NCBI RefSeq assembly: GCF_000526915.1
Contig: NZ_JAGZ01000002.1
Span: 558,001-622,000 of the forward strand
Reading direction: 5' to 3'
Origin: Mycobacterium genavense ATCC 51234
GTDB taxonomy: Bacteria > Actinomycetota > Actinomycetes > Mycobacteriales > Mycobacteriaceae
DNA: 64,000 bases
The number at the start of each line of letters is the position of its first letter. Position 1 is the stretch's first letter. The notes beneath the pieces are model-generated. The model worked only from the letters and a program-made list of their open reading frames with translations, had not been told where the DNA came from and searched no databases. This document shows positions 29,036 to 38,659 of this stretch, one piece after another. The translations under genes and the position numbers were made by a program.

Positions 29036-29700
29036 ATGATAGACAAGGAAATCCGGGTCGCCGTCGGGGCGGCGTCGGTGGCCGGGCAGCTCACCGTCCT
29101 ACCGCACGCCAAGGGCGTCGTCGTGTTCGCGCATGGCAGCGGTAGCAGCGGACACAGTCCTCGCAATCGTTATGTCGCCGAAGTGCTCAACGCCGCGGGG
29201 TTGGCCACCGTACTTTTCGACCTGCTGACACCCGAGGAAGAAGCCAACCGGGCCAACGTCTTCGACATCGGATTGCTCGCGCACCGATTGATCCTCGTCA
29301 CGGCATGGCTGGGCGCTCAACCCGATACGGCGTCATTGCCGGTGGGGTACTTCGGTGCCAGCACCGGCGCGGGCGCCGCCCTGGCCGCGGCCGCGCATCC
29401 GGGTGTCAAGGTCACCGCGGTGGTGTCTCGGGGCGGGCGGCCCGATCTGGCGAACGGATTGCTCCGCAAAGTGAACGCCCGACCCTGTTGATAGTCGGCG
29501 GGCGCGATGAGACGGTCCTCGAGCTGAACCGGCAGGCGCTGTCCGCGATCCCGGTCGAGTGCGAAGTCGCGGTGGTTGCCGGCGCCACCCACTTGTTCGA
29601 GGAACCGGGCACGCTCGAACAGGTGACGAGCCTGGCCCGCGATTGGTTTCTCGGCCATCTCAATCCGGCGGCGCCCGCAGATAAGATGTGTCGAATTTAA
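29036..29700 (+). pseudogene. Dienelactone-hydrolase-like alpha/beta hydrolase, frameshifted
   Basis: The reconstructed 221-residue protein has VVVFAHGSGSSGHSPRN, the nucleophile region YFGASTGAGAAL and, after the break, LLIVGGRDETV and the catalytic His in GATHLFEEPG. One C is missing at 29478-29480 (NAPTLLIVGG expected). The present product ends NARPC before the Asp and His, so it should be inactive. It starts 15 bases after the Rv2629-like gene. Confidence 0.85.
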
Positions 29701-29769
29701 TCGACATTATTGCTAGTTTTAATCAACAATTTCCCTGGCATATATCGAGGTAACCCTAGGGTATGTGCT

Positions 29770-30495
29770 GTGTCCGACCCCTCGGCCCACAGCAGGTACG
29801 CGCATGCCTCGCGCGGGCGTCGTGCATCGCATCACTCGGGGGACGACCGCAAGAGGGCGATTCTGGCCACCGCCGAGCGGCTCCTGGAAGCGCGGCCGCT
29901 GGGCGATTTCTCCGTCGACGATCTGGCGAAAGGCGCGGGTATCTCCCGGCCCACCTTCTACTTTTATTTCCAGTCGAAGAACGCGGTGCTGCTGTCGTTG
30001 CTGGACCAGATGAACGGCAAGGCCCACGCCGCCCTGAAGGCGCTGCGGGCCAAGCTGTCCGGCGACCCGGCCACCCTTTGGCGCGACCGGATCGAGGCCT
30101 TCTTCGAGGTGTCGGGATCGCACCGCGCGGTCGCGGTGGCCGGTGCCGCGGCCAAGTCCACCAACCCCGAGGTCCGGGCGCTGTGGGCCACGCTGATGCA
30201 GAAGTGGATCGCGTTCACCACCACCGCGATCAAGGCCGAACGTGATCGCGGCGCCGCGCCGGACACCGTCTCGGCCGAGGATCTGTCCGTCGCGCTGAAC
30301 ATGTTGAGCGAGCGGGTGATGGCCGCAACCTTCACCGCCGAGGAACCGACGATCCGCGAAGACCGGGTGATCGACACGCTGGTCCACATCTGGCTGGCCA
30401 GCATCTACGAGGACGGAATCGCCTCGGCCGGGCACGCCGCCCTGACGCTACGGGCCCCCGCCCCGCTCGCCGAGTACCCGCTCGGCGCGTCCTAG
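29770..30495 (+). CDS. TetR-family regulator, EthR-like
   Basis: The 241-residue protein from GTG (MSDPSAHSRY) has a TetR DNA-binding domain with DFSVDDLAKGAGISRPTFYF followed by YFQSKNAVLLSLL, nearly the EthR helix-turn-helix, and a ligand-binding domain including WIAFTTTAIKAERDRGAAP. EthR represses the monooxygenase gene ethA in M. tuberculosis, but no ethA is beside it here. The target is unknown; the neighbouring pca genes and the divergent hydrolase remnants are possible. The 3' end overlaps pcaB by 48 bases. Confidence 0.85.
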   Translation: MSDPSAHSRYAHASRGRRASHHSGDDRKRAILATAERLLEARPLGDFSVDDLAKGAGISRPTFYFYFQSKNAVLLSLLDQMNGKAHAALKALRAKLSGDPATLWRDRIEAFFEVSGSHRAVAVAGAAAKSTNPEVRALWATLMQKWIAFTTTAIKAERDRGAAPDTVSAEDLSVALNMLSERVMAATFTAEEPTIREDRVIDTLVHIWLASIYEDGIASAGHAALTLRAPAPLAEYPLGAS

Positions 30496-31687
30496 GCTCT
30501 CGTCGATCAACCGGTCGACCGCGCCGAAGTAGGTCGGCGACGGCGCCTTCCCGGCCAGCTCGGCGATTGTCTGTTGTTCGCCGAGAACGTCTGCCGTCCT
30601 GAGGTTCTCGGCCATTCGCCCGGCGTGGACCTGCAGCCCGGCCAGCAGTTCGCGGCAGTGCGAGCCGGCGACCAGGGTGCGCCGGGCCAGGGTGCGCAGC
30701 GTCTCCCATTCGGCATGCCAGGCGCCGTCGGGGCGTTCGTCGTCGGCCAGCGCCGCCGCGGTGTGGCAGGGTCGCGGCCAGTTGCGGTGCGGATATCGCG
30801 GTGCAGCGAATCAAGATGGACAGCACCGGATTGTGCTTGTGCGGCAGCGTCGACGAGCCACCGCGCCGCTCGGCGGCCGGCTCGCTCAGCTCGCCGATCT
30901 CCGGACGAACCACGATCACCACGTCCGAAGCGATCCAACCTCAGCCGTCGGTGCAGCCGAGAAAGGCATTGGCCGCCGCGGTGACCGGTGTCCGGACGGT
31001 ATGCCATGGCGCTCGCGCGCTAAGACCCAAAGCGGTTGCCGCACTGCGCATTACCTGCTCGGCCTTCTCCGCCGGATCGGTCGGCTCGGTGAGCAGCCGC
31101 GCGAGTTCGGTGGTGGCCGACCATGTTCCGACCGCGCCGCCGACCTGGATCGGGGTGACCAGACCGGCGAGCCGTTCGTAGGCGTCGACGACACCGTTGC
31201 ACCACCCGGCCGCCTTGACACCGAACGTGGTCGGTGCGGCCTGCTGGGTGAGCGTGCGGGCCACCATCGCGGTGGACCGATGCGCATGGGCAAGCGCTGT
31301 CAGTGTCGAAACCTGTTCGCGCAGCTGTTTTCTCAGCTCGTCTGCGACGTCGCGCACACCCAGCATCAGCGCGGTGTCCAGGACGTCCTGGCTGGTGAGT
31401 CCGCGGTGGATCCACGGACCGACGGTGGGCTTGGCCCGCCGGCGCAGCAGCTCGACCAATCCGACGATTGGGTTGCCGCCGTCCTCGGCGCCGACCGCGA
31501 GCGCCCGCACGTCGTCGTGGTCGACCAACTGTGACAGGTCGGCACCTCGGGCGTCGGCCGGCGCCAGGCCGACGGCGGCCAGGGCGCTCAGCCACGCCGA
31601 TTCCACCGCCACCATCGAGCACAGCAGCGCCTGATCGGTCATGTGCTCGCCCGCCCGGTGATCGCCCGGCCACAACAGATTGGTCAT
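30448..31687 (-). pseudogene. pcaB: 3-carboxy-cis,cis-muconate cycloisomerase, stop codon and frameshift
   Basis: This belongs to the fumarase/aspartase superfamily: GLTSQDVLDTALML near residue 95 and the signature SSTLPHKHNPV. An in-frame TGA at 30941-30943 interrupts the gene after CTDG, where the far side (GWIASDVVIVVRPEIGELSE) continues in the same frame. An extra base near 30766 then shifts into the frame of ALADDERPDGAWHAEW. The ATG overlaps the pcaG stop (ATGA). It would convert carboxymuconate to carboxymuconolactone; the signature lysine-histidine loop is lost in the truncated form. Confidence 0.82.
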
Positions 31688-32160
31688 CCCCCGGCCCGCC
31701 GATACGCCAGGAACACGGTTTCGCGCGGACCCTGCAGGTGGATGTCGAATCGGTGATCCGCCCGACCTTCCGCGACGCACAGCATGGTTGGCCGCCGGTC
31801 GACGTCGACGGTGCCCAGCACCGGATCGGCGTCCGGGTCGACGCCGGGCAGGTAGGCGCGAGTGAACAATCGGTCCAGCAGTCCGCGCGCGAAGACGGTG
31901 ATCGCGAAGAACGGTGGATTCTCCGGTACGACCGTCGTGAAGCGATAGTGCCCGTCGGGATCCGTTGCGGCCCGGCCCCATCGGGCCTGGGCCTGCCATA
32001 GTTCGACCAGGGCGTCAGGGATCGGCGCGCCGTCGCCGTCATACACCGTGCCGTGCAGCCGCACCGCGTCCGGCCCGTCGGCCAGCTCGCCCGCGCACGG
32101 TAATCCGAGATGCAGGAAGGGCCCGACGGTTTGCCCTGGGGTGCAAGGTAATTCAGCCAT
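31684..32160 (-). CDS. pcaG: Protocatechuate 3,4-dioxygenase alpha subunit
   Basis: The 158-residue intradiol dioxygenase subunit has the family N-terminus CTPGQTVGPFLHLGLP and the beta-sandwich segments LVELWQAQARWGRAATDPDG and HYRFTTVVPE. Alpha subunits lack the iron ligands and complete the active site of the beta subunit. The ATG overlaps pcaH by 8 bases. Its partner genes pcaH and pcaB flank it. Confidence 0.92.
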   Translation of the reverse strand: MAELPCTPGQTVGPFLHLGLPCAGELADGPDAVRLHGTVYDGDGAPIPDALVELWQAQARWGRAATDPDGHYRFTTVVPENPPFFAITVFARGLLDRLFTRAYLPGVDPDADPVLGTVDVDRRPTMLCVAEGRADHRFDIHLQGPRETVFLAYRRAGG

Positions 32161-32911
32161 GACCGGCCTCGGACCACCGGCTGTCGGCCAGCACGATGTC
32201 CCATCGATACCCGGTCGCGAACTCCGGCTCGGTCAGGCCGTGGTCGTAGCCGGCGATCAGCCGTGGGCGCGCAGCGGGATCCGTGACCGATTGATAGATC
32301 GGATCCAGATTTAACAGCGGGTCACCCGGAAAGTACATCTGGGTGACCAGGCGCTGGGTGAATGCGGTACCGAACAGCGAGAAGTGGATGTGTGCCGGGC
32401 GCCAGGCGTTGTGATGATTGCGCCACGGATAGGGGCCGGGCCTGACGGTCACGAATCGGTACGTCCCGTCGGAACCGGTCAGGCAGCGCCCGGCCCCGGT
32501 GAAGTTCGGGTCCAACGGAGCCGGGTGCTGGTCGCGCTGGTGGCGGTAGCGACCACCGGCGTTCGCCTGCCAGATCTCGAACAGCTGGCCGGCCAGCGGT
32601 CGGCCGGATTGATCGAGCAGCCGCCCGGACACGATGATGCGCTCCCCGATCGGCTCGCCCGGATGACCGGCCGTCAGGTCGGCTTCGAGCGGGTCGACGT
32701 CACGCTCCCCGAAGCACGGCGCGCAGCGCTCGAGTTCGTCCGGACCCACAAGCAGCAGAGGGTGTTTCGGGTGGCGCAGCGCGCTGCTGCGGTACGGCGG
32801 ATAGTTCAGCAGCGGCGCGGCGGTCGCGCTGCCGGCGTGCCGGGCCGCGATGTCGGCGATCTCCGCCGTGATCTCACCCTGCGACGCGACGCGCTGCGGT
32901 GCGGCCCTCAC
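32153..32911 (-). CDS. pcaH: Protocatechuate 3,4-dioxygenase beta subunit
   Basis: The 252-residue catalytic subunit opens the ring of protocatechuate between its hydroxyl groups using Fe(III). The expected iron ligands are visible: Tyr in ANAGGRYRHQ, Tyr in RPGPYPWRN and His residues in WRPAHIHFS. It is intact although pcaB downstream is broken, so carboxymuconate might accumulate unless another lyase exists. It lies 33 bases after the hemerythrin gene. Confidence 0.93.
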   Translation of the reverse strand: MRAAPQRVASQGEITAEIADIAARHAGSATAAPLLNYPPYRSSALRHPKHPLLLVGPDELERCAPCFGERDVDPLEADLTAGHPGEPIGERIIVSGRLLDQSGRPLAGQLFEIWQANAGGRYRHQRDQHPAPLDPNFTGAGRCLTGSDGTYRFVTVRPGPYPWRNHHNAWRPAHIHFSLFGTAFTQRLVTQMYFPGDPLLNLDPIYQSVTDPAARPRLIAGYDHGLTEPEFATGYRWDIVLADSRWSEAGHG

Positions 32912-32944
32912 GAAGCGTGAGGCTACTCGCCGATGGGACCCGAG

Positions 32945-33431
32945 TTACAGAGCGCGCACCAGCGCGGCGCGCCCCTTGGTACGCAGCCGGTGCAGCGCGG
33001 AACCGCGGTACTGCTCGATTCTGGCGCTCATCTTGTTGCCCAGCTCCTTGAGCTCGGCGTCGGTGATCTTCACCTCCGGCGGAGCGGGAATCATGTCGCG
33101 CTCCTCTTCGTCGGCGTGGGCCTCGAGCACCGTCTTGAACGAATTCCATATCGTCGGTGTAGCCCGGCGCGGTCTGCGGAGTCTTGAGCAACACGGAAAG
33201 CTGGTCGATCACCTGCCGGTGCTCGGCATGCGCCACCGCGATCAGCTTGGTGGCGGCGGCCAGGGCCGGGTAGTAGAGGTCGTCTTCGATGCGGAAGTGA
33301 ATGTCGAGTTCGATCAGCATGTCGTCGAAAAGGGCATGGCGCTCTTCACTATTCACCGGCGCTTCGCTGATCTTGCGGCCGAGGCCCTTGATCACGACGT
33401 GGTGGTCCTTCAACACTTCGTAGGCGTTCAC
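32945..33431 (-). pseudogene. Hemerythrin HHE-domain protein, frameshifted
   Basis: MNAYEVLKDHHVVIKGLGRK is followed by HFRIEDDLYYPAL and HAEHRQVIDQL, the His/Glu ligands of a hemerythrin-like di-iron site. The last helix, with EAHADEEERDM, is in another frame because of a shift at about 33136-33143 (+1 or -2). The native C-terminus ends RTKGRAALVRAL at 32945. The truncated form loses the ligands of the fourth helix. It is 21 bases downstream of the Rieske gene. Confidence 0.83.
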
Positions 33432-33452
33432 GCTGCTCCTTTGCTTCGATCC

Positions 33453-34394
33453 CTATGCCTTGCAGAGGCTGGGCTGCGCCTCGCCGCGAACTTCGACCAC
33501 ACCGTCGACCAACCGGGCCTGGTAACGCGGCAGCGGTGCTGCCGCGGGGCCGCGCACGACCTCTCCCGTCTCGGCCGCGAACCACGAGCCGTGCCACGGG
33601 CACACGATCCGGCCGCGATCCACCCAGCCGTCGGCCATCGGTACCGCCAGATGCGGGCAAAACTCGCCGTACGCCGACACCTCGCCGGGCTTGGTCTGGC
33701 ACACCACCAGCCCGACGCCGTCGACCTCGACCCGCACCGGCTTCCCGTTCAGCGAGCTCGCGTCCAGCACCGGCGTCCATTCACTGGTGCGCAACCGCCG
33801 GCCGGACTGGTCGATGCCGATGCCGGATTCGCACACCAGGGCTCCGCCCAGGTAGCTGCCGCCGACGGTGATCAGGTAGCCCAGCGCGGTCAGCGCGATG
33901 CCGCGGCCGTGGCGACCGCGGCGGCGATCCCGCCAGGACTGCGCGTACAGCCCGGTCGCGAACAGGTTGATCACGCCGTGCACCAGTCCGACCCGGCCGT
34001 CCTTTTCGTGGGTGTGCTGCCAATCGGCGGCGCCGGTGACCGCGGAACCGATGCTCGCCAGAATTCCGACCCCGAGGGCCCGCGCCGCGAACCGGGACGC
34101 GTCGACCATTTCGTGGGCGGGCCGGCCCGGTACCACGCTGAACGCGTCGAGGGCCACCGTGGTGGCCAGTGCCCCGCTGGTCAGCGATGCCAGCGGCGGA
34201 TGCACCGGGTGCCCGAGCCAGACTCCGTTCAGCGCATTGGTGACGGTGTTGCGGGCGCGACCCAGGCTGTTGAAGGCGAAGCTGAGCGCGTGTTCCAGGC
34301 GGTAACTCGGCCGGTCCAGCCACTCCTGGCGCCCGATCGCCGCCAATGCGCGCGGTCCGAGATTCTGCAGTCGAGCACCGGCCCGATGTGCCAT
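33453..34394 (-). CDS. DUF2231 membrane domain fused to a Rieske [2Fe-2S] domain
   Basis: The 313-residue protein has an N-terminal region with HPVHPPLASL and four membrane helices (DUF2231-like, about residues 60-190). Its C-terminal Rieske domain has the cluster ligands CPHLAVPM and CPWHGSWF. I start at MAHRAGARLQ (34394), with GGAAGGAC upstream; the longer open frame is not needed. It is probably a membrane-bound electron-transfer protein. It may head a transcript Rieske-HHE-pcaHGB. Confidence 0.85.
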   Translation of the reverse strand: MAHRAGARLQNLGPRALAAIGRQEWLDRPSYRLEHALSFAFNSLGRARNTVTNALNGVWLGHPVHPPLASLTSGALATTVALDAFSVVPGRPAHEMVDASRFAARALGVGILASIGSAVTGAADWQHTHEKDGRVGLVHGVINLFATGLYAQSWRDRRRGRHGRGIALTALGYLITVGGSYLGGALVCESGIGIDQSGRRLRTSEWTPVLDASSLNGKPVRVEVDGVGLVVCQTKPGEVSAYGEFCPHLAVPMADGWVDRGRIVCPWHGSWFAAETGEVVRGPAAAPLPRYQARLVDGVVEVRGEAQPSLCKA

Positions 34395-34519
34395 GGAAAC
34401 AGTCCTTCCGCCTGCGGAGATCACGAACGGAGGCGGGAATCCTGACGTTAACGGCGGGTTAACTCTGCCGCACACATGTCTCGAATCCGCTGTGACCAAC
34501 AGCTAACCGCGCGTCCTGG

Positions 34520-36081
34520 TTACTCAGTTGTGTGAAGCCTGTGAATTGCCTCCGAGGATTCTTTCAGGAATCTGAACGCCCAGGCCCGCGCGGTTTGACC
34601 AGCCCGGTCACCGTGCGGGATTCTACTGAGCGGAGGGTATTTCTGTAGAACAGAATCGAGGCAGTCGTGGCTGACGAACGTCGCGCTGGGCGCCGATACC
34701 GCCGACACGTCGGGCACCCGCGACAGCGCCGTGGCGTAGGTGTCCAGATCGGCCGGGCTCAGACCGCACGTCGGGAATGACGACGGGCACCGACGTCGCG
34801 GAGTCGTGTGCGAAGTTGGTGCGCAGCTGGTCGCCGACCTGGTACGCCGACGCGGATCGCGGCAGCACCCGGTCGTCGGGGAAGCCCCACGTCACCCGCA
34901 CGAACGGCACACCCAGCAGCACCAGCAGCGTCGCGACCGCCACGCCGATGGGCAGCCAGCGGCGCATCACGAACTTGCTGGACCGGTACCAGAACATCTG
35001 CTCGACCGGCCGGTGCACGGGCTCGGACCGGCGCAAGATCCGCCGCACCAGCTTCCGCGCGTCCAGCGCGTCGAGCCGGGGACCCAGCAGCACAATCGCG
35101 GCCGGCGTGATCATGGTCGACGCGATCGAGACGAACGCGACGGTGGCGACGCCGGCGTAGGCGAACGACTTGAGGAAGTACATCGGGAACAACGCCGTCG
35201 CCGACATCGACGGGGCGACGGTGATCGCGGAGAACAGCACCGTGCGCCCGGAGGTGGCCATGGTGTGGACCAGCGTCGTGCGGGTCACCGCCTTCGGCCA
35301 ACTCGTCACGATAGCGGCTGACGATCAGCAGCGTGTAGTCGATGGCCAGCGCCAGGCCCAGGGCGGTGCTCAGGTTCAGCGCGAAGATCGACACCTCGGT
35401 GGTATAGGTGATCAGTCGCAACACCGTCATCGAGCCGACGACGGCCAGCGCGCCCAGCGCCATCGGCAGCACCGCCGCCAGCAGGCCGCCGAACACCCAG
35501 ATCAGCACCAGGAAGCTGAGCGGCAGCGCGATCATCTCCATGACCAAGAGGTCTTCTTGGTTCTGCTTGTTGATCTGGGCGTACTCCATGGCCGAGCCGC
35601 CGGCGCGGACGGTGACCCCGTCACGATCGTGCACGAGCTGATCCGACAGGGTTTGGGCGTTGTTCTGCACGTTGTTTTTCGCCGCCCTTGAGGTTGACCA
35701 CGATCAACCCGGCCTTGCCGTCCTTGCTTGTCAGGTCGGCTGCGGCTTGCGGCGGCGCGGTCCAGGGGACGTCACGTTGTAGACCAGCGGCGAGTGCTGC
35801 AGCTGGTCGACGAGCTCGGTGCCCGCCTTGCGGGCCTGGTCGCTGTTGGCTCCCGCAGGCGCGGTCACTAGGATGAGCATCTTCTGACCGCTCTGCCCGA
35901 ACTTCTCGGTGAGCACCGCGATGGCGCGGCCGGATTCTGACTGCGGGTCCTGGAAACCGCCAGGAGCCAAGCTCTTGGCGACCGGAAGGCCGAAGACCGC
36001 GGCGGCGATGAAGACCAGGACCCCGATCGCGATGATGCGGCGCGGCGCGGCGATGGCCAGCCGAGCGATCCGTGGCAGCAT
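34520..36081 (-). pseudogene. MmpL-family RND transporter, eroded and 3'-truncated
   Basis: The start is clear: MLPRIARLAIAAPRRIIAIG after GGGGGAGGAAG. Four frame changes follow: one C lost at 35765-35768, one A gained at 35675-35679, a shift near 35290, and two bases lost near 34764. Between them are the RND core ALGLALAIDYTLLIVSRYRDE and the helices VLFSAITVAPSMSATALF. After SAPSATFVS the gene ends in unrelated sequence, so the second half (about 450 residues) is deleted. It is clearly non-functional. Confidence 0.88.
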
Positions 36082-36152
36082 CTGTGCTTCCTCCCCCGGT
36101 GGCGGTCCCGCGGGGACGCGCACCATATTCGCGGTAACCTAGCCCCGGTAAG

Positions 36153-36164
36153 TGACAGGTGTCA
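36153..36164. promoter_or_regulatory. Palindromic operator upstream of mmpL
   Basis: TGACAGGTGTCA is a perfect 12-bp palindrome about 70 bases upstream of the mmpL start. Its form suits a TetR-family repressor, which often controls mmpL genes; no such regulator is adjacent. Confidence 0.45.
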
Positions 36165-36191
36165 AACAACTCACGGGGTAAGAGCCCGAAA

Positions 36192-36220
36192 GGTTCGATG
36201 CGGTTTCAAACCCGCGAACC
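36192..36220. other. Stem-loop in the mmpL upstream region
   Basis: GGTTCG at 36192 pairs with CGAACC at 36215 and inner GGTTT with AAACC, giving a compact hairpin. Apart from this and the operator, I see nothing else in the roughly 290 bases between mmpL and the small ORF at 36375. Confidence 0.4.
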
Positions 36221-36374
36221 CTAAGAGTCCGGCTAGAAAATTGCGCGCGAATTACGCCCCTGACGAGCCGGATCCGCCTCTAGACGACCGGCAACCCTAC
36301 TGGCGAGTAAATTGCCACCATTTTCCGAATCGTGACTCAAAGATTCCTTAATGGTGGCTTTTACGCTCAGTGTC

Positions 36375-36506
36375 ATGTGGATCGACGACTCAAGTGCGCA
36401 CGTCATCAAGGTTGACTTCGAGGCTCTCTACCACGGCGACGTGCTGGTGGAAGGCGAGACCTCCGAGCAGTTTGACGACTGGCACCCGCTGCCCAACGCG
36501 AGCTGA
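36375..36506 (+). CDS. Small acidic protein of unknown function
   Basis: The 43-residue ORF reads MWIDDSSAHVIKVDFEALYH onward and ends WHPLPNAS. It is acidic with evenly spaced hydrophobic residues, as in a small folded protein, and is unlike a random shadow frame. It is followed 80 bases later by a strong terminator hairpin. No clear ribosome-binding site is visible. Confidence 0.5.
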   Translation: MWIDDSSAHVIKVDFEALYHGDVLVEGETSEQFDDWHPLPNAS

Positions 36507-36588
36507 CCATGAGCTTGCTCGCACGGCTTCTGATGGCGGAACCCGAAGTCTCCCGTTGGTTCCGTCGATCGCATTGATCCTGTTGCCA

Positions 36589-36620
36589 ACAAATACCCCC
36601 GCCGTGGCGGGGGTATTTGT
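36589..36620. terminator. Bidirectional intrinsic-type terminator
   Basis: ACAAATACCCCCGCC, a 2-base loop, then GGCGGGGGTATTTGT forms a 15-bp perfect stem. It stands between the small ORF ending at 36506 and the convergent SDR gene ending at 36638 and serves both. Confidence 0.85.
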
Positions 36621-36637
36621 GTATGCGCCCTGATCTC

Positions 36638-37402
36638 TCAGCGCGGCGCCATGCGGATGGCGCCGTCGAGACGGATGGCCTCGCCATTAAGCATCGCGTT
36701 CTCCACGATGTGCACCGCCAGCGCGCCGTATTCGTCGGGGTCGCCCAGCCGCGCGGGGTGCGGCACCTGCTTGCCCAGCGACTTCTGCGCCTCCTCGGGC
36801 AGCGAACCCAGCAGCGGGGTCTTGAACAACCCCGGCGCGATGGTCACCACGCGGATGAGCTCGCGCGACAGGTCGCGGGCGATCGGCAGCGTCATGCCGA
36901 CCACGCCGCCCTTGGACGCGGAGTAGGCGGCCTGGCCGATTTGGCCGTCGAACGCGGCGACCGAGGCGGTGTTGATGATCACGCCGCGCTCCGGGCTGGT
37001 TTCGGGACCGATCGGTTCGGTCTTGGCGATGCGCTCGGCGGCCAGCCGCAGCACGTTGAAGGTGCCGATCAGGTTGACCCCGACGACCTTCTTGAAGCCG
37101 TCCAGCGGGAACGGGCCGTCCTTGGACAGCGTCTTGATCGCGTTGCCGATGCCCGCACAGTTGACGTTGATGCGCAGCGAGCCCAGCGACTCGGCCACGT
37201 CCAGCGCCTTGCCGACGCCGGCCTCGTCGGTGACGTCGGCCGCGACGAACTTCGCCCGGTCGCCCAGTTCGGCGACGGCCTCCTCGCCCTTGAGGTCGAT
37301 CACGACGACCTGCGCGCCGGCGTCCAGCAGCCGCTTGGTGGTGGCCAGCCCCAGGCCCGAGGCGCCCCCGGTGACGACGGCAACGGCGTCTTTGATCTCC
37401 AT
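36638..37402 (-). CDS. Short-chain dehydrogenase (3-hydroxyacyl-CoA dehydrogenase type)
   Basis: The 254-residue classical SDR has the cofactor motif TGGASGLG (about 12-19), the Asp that selects NAD (VIDLKG), NCAG, catalytic Ser in [10 protein letters not shown] and YSASK. The insertion [20 protein letters not shown] is typical of 3-hydroxyacyl-CoA dehydrogenase type II. The start at 37402 is the family start. It lies upstream of nothing else on its strand but follows mcr by 50 bases, as Rv1144 and Rv1143 do in M. tuberculosis. Confidence 0.9.
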   Translation of the reverse strand: MEIKDAVAVVTGGASGLGLATTKRLLDAGAQVVVIDLKGEEAVAELGDRAKFVAADVTDEAGVGKALDVAESLGSLRINVNCAGIGNAIKTLSKDGPFPLDGFKKVVGVNLIGTFNVLRLAAERIAKTEPIGPETSPERGVIINTASVAAFDGQIGQAAYSASKGGVVGMTLPIARDLSRELIRVVTIAPGLFKTPLLGSLPEEAQKSLGKQVPHPARLGDPDEYGALAVHIVENAMLNGEAIRLDGAIRMAPR

Positions 37403-37452
37403 TCGAGTCCTTTCGTGATGCCGTGGCCTTCCGGCCACTGGTTGGTTGGGGG

Positions 37453-38544
37453 TTATGTCCAGTCGTTGAGTATCACTTTGGGGTCGCTCACCGGCGCCGC
37501 GCGGCGGGGCTGCTCCGGCGCGGTGCGGGAGAACCGCGGCGCCGGCAGCGGCTGCAGGCCGCCGTCAACCTCGTAGAAGGTGTTGCGCTCGGTGATGTGC
37601 GGCTCGGTCTGCACCTCGCCGAACGCCAGGATCGGCGTCACGCACGCGTCGGAGTCGGCGAACACCTTGGCCCAGTGGTCACGGTCCTGACTGGCGAACT
37701 TCTCGACGAGAATGGCCCGCAGTTCGGGCCAGCGGCTGACGTCGTTCTGCGGCGGCAGGTCGGCCGCGTCCAGGCCCAGCCCGGTCAGCATGGCGGCGTA
37801 GAACTGCGGCTCGATCGCACCGACCGCGACGTAGCGGCCGTCGGCGCACTCGTAGGTGTCGTAGTAGGGCGCGCCGCCGTCGAGCAGGTTGGTACCCCGC
37901 GCGTCGGTCCACATCCCCGCGTTGCGCATCTGCCACATCATCTGGACCAGCACGCTGGAGCCGTCCACCATCGCGGCGTCGACGACCTGCCCCTTGCCGG
38001 AGCTCTGCCGCTCCCACAGCGCGGACAGGATGCCGAGCAACAGGAACATCGAGCCACCGCCGAAGTCACCGACCAGATTCAGCGGCGGCACCGGCCGCTC
38101 GCCCGCCCGCCCGATGGCGTGCAGGATGCCGTTCAGCGAGATGTAGTTGATGTCGTGGCCCGCCTGTTGGCTGCGCGGGCCGGTCTGGCCCCAGCCCGTC
38201 ATCCGCGCGTAGACCAGTCGCTCGTTGACCTTCGCGCAGTCCTCGGGTCCCAGGCCGAGTCGCTCGGTGACGCCGGGGCGGTAGCCCTCGATCAGCACGT
38301 CGGCCTTGGCGATCAGCTCGAGCACGGTGGCGCGCCCCTCGTCGGACTTCAGGTCGGCGGTCACCACCCGCCGGTTGCGCATCATCGCGTCCTTGGTAAC
38401 ACCGCCGGGGCCTTCAGGACCTTTGGCAGGGCGGTCGATGCGCACCACGTCGGCACCCAGATCCCCCAGAATCATCGCGGCGTGCGGGCCCGGCCCGATG
38501 CCGGCCAGCTCCACTACCCGTAGTCCATCAAGCGGTCCAGCCAT
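37453..38544 (-). CDS. mcr: Alpha-methylacyl-CoA racemase
   Basis: The 363-residue family III CoA-transferase-fold racemase has the N-terminal [20 protein letters not shown], catalytic His 130 (GHDINYISL) and Asp 160 (VGDFGGGSM), which line up with His126 and Asp156 of M. tuberculosis MCR. It inverts the 2-methyl stereocentre of branched acyl-CoAs, including sterol side chains. The open frame extends 209 codons upstream but antisense to echA, so the ATG at 38544 is used. Confidence 0.94.
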   Translation of the reverse strand: MAGPLDGLRVVELAGIGPGPHAAMILGDLGADVVRIDRPAKGPEGPGGVTKDAMMRNRRVVTADLKSDEGRATVLELIAKADVLIEGYRPGVTERLGLGPEDCAKVNERLVYARMTGWGQTGPRSQQAGHDINYISLNGILHAIGRAGERPVPPLNLVGDFGGGSMFLLLGILSALWERQSSGKGQVVDAAMVDGSSVLVQMMWQMRNAGMWTDARGTNLLDGGAPYYDTYECADGRYVAVGAIEPQFYAAMLTGLGLDAADLPPQNDVSRWPELRAILVEKFASQDRDHWAKVFADSDACVTPILAFGEVQTEPHITERNTFYEVDGGLQPLPAPRFSRTAPEQPRRAAPVSDPKVILNDWT

Positions 38545-38659
38545 GTTCCACCGACCTTTCGTCTGCTTCGACGCGTGCCAACCCGGCAGTTGGCATCTTC
38601 GCAGCCGCCCTCGACGGCCGCGCAGCCCGGTCACCCAACCGGTGGTTAGGGTGAGGTCC

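Noticed and set aside
36185..36225. Possible tRNA (GGTTCGA followed by a stem-rich stretch)
   Set aside because: The hairpin is a simple stem-loop; no acceptor stem, D arm or anticodon arm can be drawn around it.
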